64,000 nt of DNA from Hawksworthiomyces lignivorus (GCA_002917075.1 NTMA01000037.1:186001-250000), one strand, 5' to 3'. Numbered from the stretch's first letter, positions 22,555 to 35,181 are shown. Numbers and translations are program-made. The notes: generated by a model not told the origin, from the sequence alone.

Positions 22555-23276
22555 CGTAGGCACATTGACGAGCCGAGCGTCCGATGGAAGCTCTCGTGCA
22601 CCACAAGAAGTGCTCGGTGAGGCGCGAGACCGAAAGTGAGGCAAAGGAAATAGGAGAACGGGCGACGACTAGTGTATGAAGACGCGGTTCTGGGTTGAAG
22701 CTTTTGGTATGATCCCGGTGTAGCTTTCACGTGCTGGAGCTCGCTGAGGGTCAGGGGGATTATAGTGCGTAAGTGCATCTGCTAGTGGTGTATCGTAGCT
22801 CTTCCACCTATACAAAGAAGTATTGTACGTGGCTAATTTGCGGGGAAGGAACGACCCCCAATTCAGCGACGAATCCTCAGCGGCATTGAATTTGGGTGTC
22901 ACTCTTTTTTTTTTTTTTTTTGGCTCCAATTTGCGCTTGAGTACTCCGTATGCCACAGTCTTGGATGAGAAACAGACAGCATCATATAAACATTACATCG
23001 TTCGGCACCAGCCAATTCACATAGCTCAATTGATTGCAAGGCTGAGCTGCCGATATCCTATTATTCATGCGAAACACATGACCCGACATACAGGCACTAG
23101 AGTGGTTCATCTAAGCGGGCTTTGAGGTGACAGGCGGCAAAGGTCTTCTTCATCTTCTCTCGGCTTTTTCTTTCTTGCTTTCGTATTTTGAGGCTGACAG
23201 CATGCTTTTGGCCGCTAGCATTAGTCTACCATAGTTCTACCCGATACATCTACCAGACATTCACTGGGTTGCGCGC
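22555..23276. promoter_or_regulatory. shared divergent promoter region RIC1/TEX1
   Basis: 722 bp separate the two start codons. It contains a T17 run near 22904-22921 and a CACGTG at 22727-22732. I found no TATA box that I would defend. Both flanking genes look constitutive. Confidence 0.4.
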
Positions 23277-24725
23277 ATGGCTCCTATTCTCATCAAGCCA
23301 CGCGAGAGACTGGTAAAGGAGCGGTTTTCAACTTACTTCTCGGCTCTCAAGAGCCAAGCATACCAGGATCCAAGTGCTGCTAGAGCTCTCCCTTATCATG
23401 ACCCGGCTGCTACGGACAAGGGCGAGCCGGTTGTCATTGGGTATATCTACTCCTCATCTATTACAGCGAATTTCCGCGAAGAGAGACTTTGTAAACTAAC
23501 TGTTGGTATAGTGTCCGGAGCATCTCTTGGAACCCACTGAGCACCTTGGTCGCAACCGGCTCCAGCGACAAGAGTGTGCGAGTGTGTAAGATTGCTCGCC
23601 AAATTGCTCCATATGCCTACTACCGCCGCCTCTGCCGGCGGCCACTATTCTTCTTTTCCACTGACACCCAGCAGGGAACCCAGATAAGCCCAATGTGCAG
23701 TTCTCTACGGCCCTCAAAGGGCATGCCGCTGCTATTGAAAAGGTCGCCTTTAATCCGGTCAAAGACGCCGAGCTCTGTTCCATCAGTGCGGATGGCGTAG
23801 TCAAGTTCTGGGATGTGCGCACAAAAGCCTGTGTAAATGAGATAAAGGATCTCGGAGACGCCTTGACGCTAGAGTGGGCTCCAGACGGTGACGGCTTAAT
23901 CGTAGGAAACCGGGTGAGGATTGCCCCCTTCCCAAGTTGAACAACCCAATCTCACGGACGCTACTGATACGTCGGCCTAGGATAATCTTCTCTTTGTGCT
24001 GTCGCCAACGCAGTCGACGCCGGTGACGGTGAAGAGGCAGCCGGCGAAGATCAACGACGTGGCATTTTGCTGGAGTGGGAAGAAAGTGTTTGCGGCTACG
24101 AGCGAAGGCCGTACCCGCATTCTTTCGTTCCCTGACTTGGAGCCCGTGTTTTGCCTAAACTACGCGGTGGACGACGGCGAATCCTCGGAGTTCTCGCTCA
24201 AGGGTCACACTGCAGAATGTCTGACTGTAGCTATGAGCCCAACGGGGCGTACATTGGCGACGGGCGGCTCAGATGCGATTATTGCGCTCTGGGACACATC
24301 CAAGTGGATCTGCCAGCGAACCATCACGACCATGGCCGGGCCAGTAAGATGTTTGAGTAAGGAGACACTTGTGATGAAGGGTGGTGCTACTCTCTGGCAT
24401 GCTCGTTCATTTGCTTTCACGTGCAGAGAAGGATGCTGACACAATCTAATCAGGTTTTACCTGGGACGGAAACTACGTGATTGGTGGTAGCACAGAAGGT
24501 GAGAAGCTCTCGTGGTGATATCGTACGTTGGCAGCGGCACGGTGCTAACTAGGAGCAGGTACGGGGCTTGAGGTGACGCAGACAGAGAGCGGCGAACACG
24601 TTCATACGTTCAAAACAGCGCAAGCGGTGCCTGTGGTGGCTTGGGCACCTACGCGATATTTCCTGGCTTACGCAGAGCTGGGCAGCCTGCGCATCGTTGG
24701 TGTGGACACGGACAGAAAGTACTAG
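23277..24725 (+). CDS. TEX1: THO complex subunit TEX1/THOC3, WD40 protein
   Basis: A WD40-propeller subunit of the THO/TREX complex, which couples transcription to nuclear mRNA export. Six exons: 23277-23440, 23512-23585, 23675-23913, 23981-24356, 24454-24498 and 24559-24725, giving 354 aa. The five introns are 60-97 nt. The spliced protein shows repeats such as SISWNPLSTLVATGSSDKSV, AFNPVKDAELCSISADGVVK, FWDVRTKAC, ATGGSDAIIALWDT and CQRTITTMAGPVRCLSFTWD. It ends APTRYFLAYAELGSLRIVGV plus DTDRKY, all typical of fungal THOC3. The N-terminus (KERFSTYFSALKSQAYQDP) is also a family mark. Without splicing the frame breaks in every intron, so exon 5 (45 nt) is easily missed. Confidence 0.95.
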
Positions 24726-27578
24726 GAGAAACAGTCTGGAACGCGGAAACGTCGCCAAACGGAGCAAGCCGATGACATGGTCGGCGAGCTGTCTTCTGCT
24801 TGCATCGTATGGGACGACTGTAACATCTCCGACAAACTGGATGTGTGCTAGCGCAAACCCACGTATAGTTGTGCAGGCAACCTGCTTGCAACCTGCTGGT
24901 GTTACTTTGAGTATTGCATCAACGAGCCCAAGCGACACCCTTTCTCTCGACGTTCCATTGCGTAATATTCTTCGAGAAGGCTGGAGGAACAATCAACTTG
25001 AGAGAGAAAAAGTATAGCAAAGAGAATTGGGCAACCCGAAGAAAAAGTAGATCTTCTGCATCAGAGACTCGGGGAATTAGTGATCGCTGCTCACACAATT
25101 ACCTGCCCAAAAAAACTACACATACAGGAGATCGACGTCCGTGCAGCGAGGCTGTGCACCGGCCGCTGAGTGATTTACCGAGTTTGACAGGGAGAGTCAG
25201 AGCAGCACTGAGCTGCCAGATTCAAGAGGCCATCTTGTTACGCACACTGAAACAAACAAAATACCTCAGGCAGGACAGAATGAATAGACAGAACGGATAG
25301 GGACAGAAAAGACTACAAAAAATATGATCAAGCAAGCAAGTTACTTGTTGCAGGAAGGCTACACGTAGTCGTACAGATAGACGGCAGACAAGGGAAAATC
25401 GATTCTTCACGCTAATTCCCTGGGCACACGACTGAAGTATCAGTACTTGTTTTGCTAGGTGGCTGGCTACAAAAACGATGGCGTGCGGTAGGGTCTCCTA
25501 GCGCCTTGCACAGCTGACAGATGATAAGCCAAACCTCCGTCGAGCAAAAAGTGCATGATGGGAGCTCGCAGCCCTTCTCTTCATGGCGAACTTTCTCAGC
25601 AGATTTCCCTACCTTCCACCATCTCTTGCCTTCTCACCACGGGAAGCGTGACCGCTCTGTCGTATTAATCGCTCTGCGGCAAAGTGAAGCAGATGGTTTT
25701 CTGACAGGGTCCTGGCTACGGATGCAATGCCCACCACTGAAAGGTGAAGACTGGCTTTTGGCCCCCAAAATGACATGGAACCCCCTTCTGTCACTTCTGC
25801 AGCCACCAGCCCCCCCATTCTCTGACCATTTCCTGACCATTCCCTGCCATCCCTTATTACCATCCACCCCTCTTTGCTCTCACATCCTCCGCCTTCTTCC
25901 CAACCAAAAACATTAGATTTTCTCCTAGCGGGCCAATAAACTGAGTGCAGGCATCGCTCTTTCTTACGCGGCGCCCGTTCGTTGCCGCACCACATGCAGC
26001 GGCATCCAACAAAAACGTGCCTGGTTTGTCCTGTTCTGTTGCTCCCAGATTGCGGTCTAACTGCGGCACGAGGTGCGCACGCATGCTCAATGAGACTACT
26101 GTTGATCGCTCTGGAATACCGTTATCTCTCATCAGCGGATCACCTAGGCGAATAATACAGTATGTATGTATGTATGTACATAGCAGGAAGTATTCTTTTC
26201 GCCTCATTTCTATTTTCCCAGACCCAAACCGCCGGTCTCCTTGACGCAGATTGCTCTCTTTGCTGAATTTGACTGGGGCACGGCAAGCACCAAACTCGGT
26301 CGCGATCTGCTTCAACGTCGGCCGTACTACTCGGTACAACGCAAATCGTCCTATCCAACAATGGCAAATCGAAAAAGCTGTAAATGTTAGCACGATACAA
26401 AGAGAAACAGAATTTGACTACCCAACATTCCGCTAGCCTAGAATGAAATGGTCCAAGATGAAAGACGCGGGTGTGGAAACTAACGTAAGATACATCATCA
26501 TTAGGTACAACCGGCGTGGTAGGCTTGGCCTTTATTTGAGTTAGAATGGCGGAGGGATGGTGACCGTTGGTGGCGCAGCAGACGGGACTCGTATCTTTGT
26601 ACATGCCTACTAACTAAAGGGGACTCCCTACACGTACATATTCCAAATAAAAAAAAACTCTCACGTACTAGTAACTATCTTGCGGCGTCTTGCATAATTT
26701 CTGCCGGCATCTCACACCGCGTAGTGAAAAGAGCAGGAAAAGCCCTGTGCATACAGAGCTCGAAAGCAGAGTTCTCAGGACAAGGACTGAGCGAACGTTC
26801 ACCCCAATTTCACCCCAAGTTCCCTCTGGTTCTGCGGGGGAAAATCTTGCACAGTGTAGACAGTGTAGGCGCCCAGAGTGTGCTCCGCCAAAAATACGCG
26901 CGTTGTATACGGTGCTAGAAATCTAAATGCCACTGGCTGCTGCCTTAGGTTGCGGTCTCTCCGGGTCTTCGTAAGCAATCGTCTGCTTAGCCTTTCTTGC
27001 TTTCTTTCGTCCCGATCATCTTGCCATGAGAGGAGTCTCGGCTCTCTTGTCTCGTTTTGTCACTGTGCTGCCTCATTGCCTCATCACCTTGCTACGAGAG
27101 CCCTAACCGTCGCCTTTACTGCGCAACAGGGGCCATTATCCACGGCTGGATCTGTACGGAGAAGTCCATTTGCATGCGACGGCCTTCCCCCCCCCCCTGT
27201 GTGCCCCTCGCATTGGTTCTGAACCGACAATAGACACGAAGACGAAGACGGAGACAGAGACGAAGACGAAGTGCGGCGGCGGCTACAGTAACAAAGACAA
27301 CGGCTGCACGAAGGCGCCAAAATTCGACGACAGCGTCGAGCAGATCATTCTGCGACGGAGGAACGGGGGCTCCAACTGTCATGCCGGAGCGACCACGACA
27401 ATCGTGATCCTGCAGATAGACGATCGGAAAGACGAAGAGTCAGCGGACCATCCTCTTGGACGCGGAAGAACGCTGTTGATACTAAACTCTTGCTTTACAA
27501 TTGCTCCTCAATTGCGATACCAACACAGTTTGCTGTGAAGCGACGACCACCTCACCACTTCTAACAATCGAACACATC
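24726..27578. other. 2.85 kb spacer, leader of the Zn2Cys6 gene
   Basis: No gene is supported between the TEX1 stop and the ATG at 27579. A (TATG)n repeat lies at 26160-26178. From about 26.9 to 27.3 kb the plus strand becomes C/T-rich and then GA-rich, as in a leader. The open frames give compositionally odd peptides without domains. The promoter of the downstream regulator should lie here. Confidence 0.5.
26160..26178. repeat. (TATG)n microsatellite
   Basis: Four to five copies of TATG in an intergenic stretch. No gene is affected. Confidence 0.8.
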
Positions 27579-30500
27579 ATGTCACCATCCATGTCGCCCG
27601 ATGGCAGCCAGGCCAACGGCGCCGCGAACGGCAATGGCGGTTCTGCGGCTCCACGCCAAGACGACAACAACCCAAATGCCGGTATTCCTCGCCAGAAGCG
27701 TTTAGCGTGTCTGATCTGCCGAAGGCGAAAGCTCAAGTGCGACGGCCGGCGGCCGAGTTGCAGCACTTGCGCCCGCCTCGGTCATCCTTGCGCGTACGAC
27801 GAGGTCCGGAAGAAGAGCGGTCCCAAACGAGGATACGTTAAAGCGCTCGAGGAGCGGCTGAGTACGTCTGCCATTTCAAAGGACGCTGTGTTGTACTGCC
27901 CTTGCTGACGTTCCCTTCCAGAACAAGTCGAGGTGATGCTCAAGTCTCAGGATGCCGGGGTCGCAAACCCGTCCGCCCCAGACGCCCTCCCAAACTTCTC
28001 TATCACTGACGCAGCACCGTCTGCTGCTCTGAACTCCGCCGCCGGGGCCGCTGCCAAGAATGGAGCCGCGCACGGCGGCGACCGAGTGGCCAATGGTGCA
28101 AGCTCCGGCAGCGCCGAATTTAACATGAACCCAGACCCTTCCATCAGCCTACCGGGCGGCCGCGACATGGACCGGTGGCAGTTCAACGACGACTCACCAC
28201 CGCAGCCAGGCTCGATGGACGACTTCAACTTTAGCAATCGCATCCCGTCCAACCTGAATGGCGTCGATAGCAACATGAACTGGGAAATCATCCAGCTGAA
28301 TCTCGAGGAGCCTCTCCCCGATCAAGCTATTATTGACGACCTGTAAGCTGACTACCTGCATTGTCGACGTTGTTTGAAACTCTTGTGTCCTGCTCAGGCG
28401 TGTCTCTCATCACAATGCTTACACATTCCAGGCAACGAATATACTTTGACAAAATCCATCCTTCGTTGCCCATGATTCACAAGGCACGTTATTATGCCGC
28501 TATGAACCTGTAAGTCCTCTACCTGGGTTCAGCCTGACGATCTGCCACAATAGATCCTTTCTCCTTTTTTCTAACTTGGTTCAAGTGCGGTAAACCAACG
28601 GCCGCCCATATGTCTGCGTTATGCCATGTGGATGGCGGCCTGCTCTGTGAACGAGAAGTACAACGATCTAAAGGATCTCTTTTATCAAAGAGCCCGAAAG
28701 TATCTTGAAGTCGACTATATGAAAGGTTTTGGCGAGCACATGATATCTGTCGCACACTGTCAAACCCATGTCATCCTGGCATCGTATGAATTCAAAATGA
28801 TGTATTTCCCTCGTGCTTGGATGAGCACTGGTCAAGCTATTCGCCTTGCTCAGATGTAAGTTTTTATAGATTCTCTCTTCCCCTTTACAGCCGCATCTGC
28901 TTTTGGCGCCCTTAGCGCATTGCCAACCGCAGACCGGCCACTGGTTAACAAAGAGCGCCTCAGGATCGGCTTGCACCGCCTGGACGGGTCGGGACTGGAA
29001 GTAAAGCAGTGCATACCGCCGCCGCGGGACTGGACAGAGAAGGAAGAACGGCGTCGTACTTTTTGGATGGCGTTTTGCGAGGACCGCTATGCCAGTATTG
29101 GGACAGGCTGGCCAATGACAATTGACGAGCGAGACATCAGCACAATATTGCCTAGTTCTGAAGAGGCATTTGACATGAGCCGGCCTGAATCGAGTGTTTC
29201 GCTACACGAGGCCATGTGTCCCAACGGCATCGGCCAGCTCACGCCGTTTGCCGGCGTCATTCTCATGGCTTGCCTATTTGGCCGGAATCTCACCCATCTC
29301 CACCGCCCCGACAGCGACGAAAAGGACGACGACCTCAACGGCGAGTTCTGGAAACGCCACCGCAACCTCGATAACATCCTGCTCAACACGCAGCTTGGAT
29401 TGCCACCGCATCTCAGACTGCCTGCAGGCTTACAGAACCCCAACATCGTGTTCACGAACATGTGTGTCAACACCTCTACTATTTGCCTGCACCAGGCCGC
29501 CATCTTCAAAGCAGAAAAGAACGGACTGGATACGACCGTCAGCCCAGAGAGTAAAATTCGCTGCCTTACAGCGGCCAAAGAGATCGCCAGGATTATGCGG
29601 ATGGTGTCGCATATGGACCTGTCAACGGTAGGTTTGCGTCCCCATTCCGTAATTTTGAATGTCAACTAACAAGGAAAATAGATGAACCCATTTATCTCTT
29701 TTTGCCTTTATGTCGCCGCTAGAGTATTTGTGCAGTTCTTGAAGAGCCGCCCAGACGAGAGCCAAGCCGCCGATGATCTTCGCTTCCTTCTCACCGCCAT
29801 GAGCGCGCTCAAGCGGCGGAACCCTTTGACAGAATCGTTCCTAGTACAGCTAGACGTGGACCTCGAGGCACTAGGCGAGCGCATACCGCAGCTCAAGTCG
29901 GCCTTCCCTTTAAGTACAGACAGTGTATGTTTTATCCCTCCCCTCCTCTCTTCTTCAACCAACCAACACCGGCTTTTCTTTCCTCGTGCCGTATGTCCTT
30001 ATACTCTGACACGCGTTTGTGTAGCCTACGTCAGGTCTTCCGGCTGGGATGGCCCCTCGCCAAGGTGCCGTTTGTGAGGACGGTGCTGTCGACGGTATCT
30101 TGTCATACCAGCGCGAATTCTCAAAGTCGGGAGAAAACACGCCGAGCGGCGGGGACACTGGCGAGGATGGTTCGAACAAAGGTCGGCTTTCTGGATCAAG
30201 TCCTTCTGGCGCAGGCTCCAATACAGCAGCCAGTGGCCGAGCAACTGGCGCACCAGCGCAGCAGTGGCTTGGCCAGGAGTCGCGCCTACCAACGCGCGAC
30301 CGGAGCGTGGGTCACTCGCCCATCTTTCAGGTTCAGACGAGCGTTTATCCGGACCCGTCGGTCGGTGGTATGCTAGCCAACGGCGGTCGCCAGGCGATGG
30401 GCTTCGTAGATGAGATCCAGGATATGTCGACGTCGCCCGGCGACGGTATGTCGAACCGGCCGACTCCCAACTCCAGCAGTGCGTCCGAGAGCCGGCAAAC

Positions 30501-30903
30501 CCTGGCCCCACCGCAGAGCAACCAGATGCACTCCGGTGCCAGCTCGTTCGACGCCAGCCCAGTGTCGCCGCCCCGCGTATTGGTGGGTGGTCAACAAACA
30601 GCGAGAGTCGACAGCGGCGCCGGTGGCTACTTTGGACCCAACGCCGGCGCTACGGCAGAGTATGGCACGGCTCCGACGGGCCCCAACGCGGCAGCAGCAG
30701 CAGCAGCTGTTGTGATGAATGGCGGTCACGGGCTGGGCGACATGCTGGGTGCTGACCCATCGTCTGGGGATTACATGATTCCGCAGGGGTGGAACCTCTC
30801 CGGGCAGACGGCCATGACGCCTGTGTCTGAGGGTGTTCTTCGCACAATCATCCAGATGGGGCCCATGGAGACCATGGATCTTGGCTGGGGCTCGAACCAA
30901 TAA
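27579..30903 (+). CDS. Zn2Cys6 transcription factor with fungal-specific regulatory domain
   Basis: A nuclear binuclear-zinc-cluster regulator; the target genes are unknown. Seven exons: 27579-27861, 27922-28342, 28432-28509, 28586-28855, 28916-29627, 29682-29924 and 30025-30903, giving 961 aa. The six introns are 54-100 nt. The zinc cluster is C44-X2-C47-X6-C54-X6-C61-X2-C64-X6-C71, followed by the linker SGPKRGYVKALEERL and a short coiled coil. Residues about 235-580 carry the middle homology region (Fungal_trans), with MYFPRAWMSTGQAIRLAQ, WTEKEERRRTFWMAFCEDRY and IGTGWPMTIDERDI. The C-terminal 320 residues are Gly/Ser/Ala/Asn-rich, with a short poly-Ala, and probably activate transcription. 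The in-frame ATG at 27579 is the first after the leader. I cannot name the orthologue group. Confidence 0.93.
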
Positions 30904-31926
30904 ACACAGGCAGGGGGTGATTTCTGTATTGTACGAGATCTGTACTGGGCAATTATAAAAAGGGACGAAGCTACTGTGGGTTAGAAACTGGTTCTCGGTT
31001 AAGGCTATACTAACTGCTCGGGCTACCTTACGATGGCGGCCACTTTCTGGTCTGTTTTCTTTTGGGGTTTCCTCCTTTTTTCGGGTTGGAACTGGAGTGG
31101 TTAAAATCTGATGGATGCAGAACGGTAGGTCCACATATCGCCTTTCTTTTCTTTTTCTGTTTTGATTTTTTTGTCTCTCTTGTTCAGGAGTGTCCTACGG
31201 TATTGCTTTGTGTCTTTTATGTTTTGCATTACTACCTACGTTGGGTCTGGTTTACGTCGAGGCAGTGGGAGGAGGGCCTCGGTGAAGGACTTGGAGCGGC
31301 TGAGTGAACAGGGGAAAAACATCTCCGACTCTAATGACATTTTATGGCTGATTTATGCGAATGGCGCATTTTGTATACCATATATACGCATGCATACAAT
31401 TGTTTAATACTATCCTATTTTTGACAACTAGTTGGTCATGTAACGCCCTGAGGACATGAGAAAAGCACTTCGTGTAGAGTGACCACGAAGTAATATCGAT
31501 GCTACTTAGATATTTAGGTTGACACGGTAAAGCATGTTGATTTAAATAATGTTCTTATGCTATCATCATCTGTCTTCAGCTCTGCCGGGTATACAAAGAA
31601 AGAAAGAAAAATACAGCCATCTGCCGCTCTCCGCTCAACAGCTTTTTATGCTAGCCACAATCTCTTGTTCGTCCTTCTCATGCCTCCCAATGCCAAACAG
31701 GCCCTCATAGTTCCACAGCGACTAAAATATAAATATATGCACAAGGGAAAAGGAGCAGCGTAGGTAGAAAAATGCAAATCACAAATGAAAATAAAGGATG
31801 GGGCATGTATGCTAGAGAAAAAAAAGGGTGGGGAAGAGAAGAGAAAAGAATGAGAAATTCAGAAAATGCGACATCAGTGTAAGCAATTCCCACCGCCGCA
31901 CGAAAATTACGACGGGCGGGCCCCGT
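30904..31926. other. convergent spacer, no gene seen
   Basis: About 1 kb between the stop of the Zn2Cys6 gene (+) and the stop of the methyltransferase-fold gene (-). A possible AATAAA overlaps the Zn2Cys6 stop codon (30900-30905). The rest is AT-rich with T-runs near 31141-31180 and no convincing frame. Confidence 0.5.
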
Positions 31927-34900
31927 TCACCAGCTCATGTCCAAGAACATGTTGATCGTCCCCATGTCGGAGCGAGGCTTCCGCGCATGGCCGCGCAGCA
32001 TCCGCCACGCAGCACCTGTCGACCGCCCCTCTTCGACAATCGTGTGAACGCCGTCGAGGCTCTTGCCGGCCTCGTGCAGAGCCGTTCCCGGCGTCACCGT
32101 GTCAGCCAGCCGCAGCTCGCCTGCGTTCTTCTCCATCTCGGCGCGCAGGAGCCAGCGCTCCCAGCTCACACTGCCTACCAGCCCGGTCACGGCGGCGATG
32201 TTGTCAGTGGAGCCGTGCACCATAGCCTCCAATTCGACGGTCGGAATGGCCGCGCCGGTCGAGTCGCGGGCCACAGCTGGCTTGGACAGGGCTGTCGGCC
32301 GCGGCCCGACGGGAAGGCACATCCACGCCCGGCGCACGTCGGCAAAACCGGCGCGCTCCAGGCGGCCGAGGAACATCTTGGTCGGCCGCGGGTCGTAGCC
32401 CAGGGTCTGCAGCACGAAGCCGAACTCGACGCTCTTGGCGTTGCCGAGCGGTCCCGCATTCACAATGTCCGAGTCGAGGACGGAGAACTCGAGGTAGCCG
32501 CCGGGCTTCAGGACGCGGAAGCACTCGCGCAGGCAAGACTCCCACTCGTCTTCGCCGTGCTCGCCGACAAACTTGAGGATCGAGTACAGCTCGGACGCGC
32601 GCACCAGGTCGAACTGGTCATCTCCAAACGGCAGCTTGGTGAGCTTCTCGACAGCCACCTGGCGGTGGTTTGACGGGCCGCGGATGTTGGCATTGGAGAG
32701 CTGGCGGATGGCCTTGGTCGTCACACTGTACACCTTTGTGTTAGGGTACTGCAGCGCAACATGCCAGGCCCAGTCGCAGGTGGCCTGGCCGCCGAGATCA
32801 AGAATGCGGGCGCGGTCGCGGCTCACGCCGTCGGGACCCGGCGCCATGCGGCTGAGACGCGCAAGTCGCTTTTGCACGGGAGCCGTGATCAGACGGCCGC
32901 CGTTGAGCATCTTCTGAGCAGCCACATGCCATGTGGTCAGGGCCATCTGGCTGAGAGCGTCAGACTCCTTGTCCATGCGCAGCTTGATCGGGTCGTCCAC
33001 TAGGTTGTCGTCGCCGCGCACCACGTTGGCGCTCATCCGCTTCTTCGCCGACTGCGGCACGACGGTCAGCTGGTATTTGCCGAGGAGCTGGTTGCGATGG
33101 GCTTCGCGGAGCAGCAGGCGCTGCGACTGAAGGGCCTCGAAGCGTGGCAGACGGCTGACGAACATGTCGGTAAACTGAGACCGGACGATGCAGTCGGTGA
33201 AGGCACGGTAGTAGGCGGATTCCTGGTGGAGCAGCTTGGACGGTAGCGAGCGCGGCGTTGTGGGGGACTTGACGGCCTCGGAGAAGCGGACGGTCTTCTT
33301 TCGAACAAGGGTAGTTACCGTTGTCTCCTCCGGCTCTTTGTCCTTGGGCTCCTTGTTCTTGGGCTCCTTGCTCTTGGGCTCTGCGTCCTTTGGCGGCACG
33401 GCGGGGGGGTCTTCCACGTGGGGAGACGGGATCTCCTCTGGCGCCTCGGTCATGTCTGCGACGCCGTTTAGGTACGCTCTTTGTGCCATCAGCCAAATCT
33501 CCGTGCGGTCGAGCTGAGACAGCGCAATCTGCTGCAGCTTCTCAGCGTCAATTGTCAAATAGTCGTTGACAATCTCGGTCGCAATGACCTCCTCGACGGG
33601 AGAACTAGCTTCGGCATGATCGGCCTGCTTGGCGAACTCAACACCGGAGCCAGATGTTGCGGATGGTTCCTCCTCGGCGGGCAGGCGCTGAGCCGTAGTA
33701 GGGGTTTTCTGGACACGGAATGCCGTGACGGGCTCTTCCGACTCGGCGACCGGCGCGACTTCAATCACCTGCTCCACTGGCGAGGTTGACATTTCCGCGC
33801 TAGGCATATGTAGAGCCCGGCTGGGGACGGCCGGCACAGGCGGGGCAGGCGTCTCGTTCCACGGTAGTCTGTAGAACTGCTCGGCAGCGCCAGACGTGGG
33901 CGGCTGGGCCGAATCAATCGGCGTCATGCCGGGCAGATGCCAGGTGTGGCGGGTGCGAGGAGACAGGCCAGAGAAGAAACCGCCGGGGGACGGGATCTCA
34001 AGCCGAGTTAGGCCTGCAAGAGACCGCTGCTGGGCGGGAGAGAAAGGTACGGTGTTGCGTGGCAGGCCGGCCGTGAGGAGCCGCAGAGGTGGTTGTGCCT
34101 GACTTTCAGACATCTCTTCGACGGGCTGGCTCTCGGCAGGGACCTCAATGACGCGCTCGGGCTCCAGGTCGACGTCCATCTCCGATCCGGCATCAGACCG
34201 GGCAAGAGACTGGAGAGTGGCCAGAGCTTCCGGCTGCAGCTGCACGCCTGCCCAGCCGTTGGCAGTCTCATCGTCGGCGCAGCCGATGATCGGGGTGGGC
34301 GGGGCGGACATCTGCGCAGACATCTGCGACATCTGCTCGGACGTCAGGCTGCCATCCAAGGACGGCGGTGCGGAGACGGTGGGAACAGCGAGCGCATGCT
34401 GCTTTTGCATAAATGACATGATGGCCGGCGACATGGGGACTTGGGCAGACGGCGTGGGTGCCATGGGGGACGTGCACAGCTTTGGATCGGGGTCGGCCAA
34501 GGCGACGACAGACGGCCGCGATGGAATGGTAAGCTGGGGCAGCATCTTGCGGGAATCTTGTGGGCTGCCGCTCAGGCGGCGACCGGCCTCGAGAGAAGCT
34601 GTTCTCTGGGAAGAGGCGCGGCGGGAAACACTGCCGTGGCGGCCGAGGCCGGACGACTTTCGGCTCTGCTTCGCAGACGAGTTGTCGTCGTCAGATGCGT
34701 AGTAGATGTCGTCGAATTCGGTGAGTCCCGTAGCGTCGCTGCCGGTCTGGTTCCAGGAGCTGGAGGGCGAGTTGGTGTAGGGCGACGATTCATCGTCTTC
34801 GATGTCGGCGTCGTTCTCGACGGATGCTGAGGACGGCGAAGACGGCAGAATGGGAGCGGCCAGAAAGTGGAAGCCTCGTGGCGTTGGGAAGTGGTCGCTC

Positions 34901-35181
34901 ATGGGAGAAAACCACACGTCGATCTTCTGCTCTCGGCTGTTGGTCCCTCTGCCTCCCCGGGGGTGGTCCTCGTGGAATCTCTGCTGCTGCTGTTGACGGA
35001 GCTGCTGCTGCTGCAGCTGCAGCTTGAATGGGAGGGTAGCTTGCGACGGTCTCGTTGGCGAAGCATCACTGATATCAGACTCTTCCATTATAGTATTAAG
35101 GTAGCGGTACTCTGCCCTTCGGTCCTGCGAGGAAGCAAGAGCACCATGGTGGGTGGCGGTCGAATAGCCGTTGTCAGGCAT
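31927..35181 (-). CDS. large protein with C-terminal methyltransferase-like fold
   Basis: 1,084 aa from one exon. Residues 1 to about 650 are low in complexity: an early Gln-rich block, then Ser/Pro/Glu-rich sequence with Lys-Glu-Pro repeats (KEPKNKEPKDKEPEE near 615). Residues about 790-960 read as a class I SAM-methyltransferase fold: ARILDLGGQATCDWAWHVA (motif I position), then LTKLPFGDDQFDLVRASELY and CLRECFRVLKPGGYLEFSVL, the usual motif III/post III pattern of UbiE/LaeA-type enzymes. Motif I has only two Gly where active enzymes have GxGxG, and strand 2 ends YSVTTK without the usual acidic residue, so SAM binding is doubtful. Similar disordered-plus-methyltransferase proteins occur widely in ascomycetes. 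The substrate is unknown. Confidence 0.85.
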   Translation of the reverse strand: MPDNGYSTATHHGALASSQDRRAEYRYLNTIMEESDISDASPTRPSQATLPFKLQLQQQQLRQQQQQRFHEDHPRGGRGTNSREQKIDVWFSPMSDHFPTPRGFHFLAAPILPSSPSSASVENDADIEDDESSPYTNSPSSSWNQTGSDATGLTEFDDIYYASDDDNSSAKQSRKSSGLGRHGSVSRRASSQRTASLEAGRRLSGSPQDSRKMLPQLTIPSRPSVVALADPDPKLCTSPMAPTPSAQVPMSPAIMSFMQKQHALAVPTVSAPPSLDGSLTSEQMSQMSAQMSAPPTPIIGCADDETANGWAGVQLQPEALATLQSLARSDAGSEMDVDLEPERVIEVPAESQPVEEMSESQAQPPLRLLTAGLPRNTVPFSPAQQRSLAGLTRLEIPSPGGFFSGLSPRTRHTWHLPGMTPIDSAQPPTSGAAEQFYRLPWNETPAPPVPAVPSRALHMPSAEMSTSPVEQVIEVAPVAESEEPVTAFRVQKTPTTAQRLPAEEEPSATSGSGVEFAKQADHAEASSPVEEVIATEIVNDYLTIDAEKLQQIALSQLDRTEIWLMAQRAYLNGVADMTEAPEEIPSPHVEDPPAVPPKDAEPKSKEPKNKEPKDKEPEETTVTTLVRKKTVRFSEAVKSPTTPRSLPSKLLHQESAYYRAFTDCIVRSQFTDMFVSRLPRFEALQSQRLLLREAHRNQLLGKYQLTVVPQSAKKRMSANVVRGDDNLVDDPIKLRMDKESDALSQMALTTWHVAAQKMLNGGRLITAPVQKRLARLSRMAPGPDGVSRDRARILDLGGQATCDWAWHVALQYPNTKVYSVTTKAIRQLSNANIRGPSNHRQVAVEKLTKLPFGDDQFDLVRASELYSILKFVGEHGEDEWESCLRECFRVLKPGGYLEFSVLDSDIVNAGPLGNAKSVEFGFVLQTLGYDPRPTKMFLGRLERAGFADVRRAWMCLPVGPRPTALSKPAVARDSTGAAIPTVELEAMVHGSTDNIAAVTGLVGSVSWERWLLRAEMEKNAGELRLADTVTPGTALHEAGKSLDGVHTIVEEGRSTGAAWRMLRGHARKPRSDMGTINMFLDMSW

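Noticed and set aside
31828..32673. 281-codon plus-strand frame opposite the methyltransferase-like gene
   Set aside because: Antisense of a GC-rich coding region. His/Arg/Ala-rich composition without any motif.
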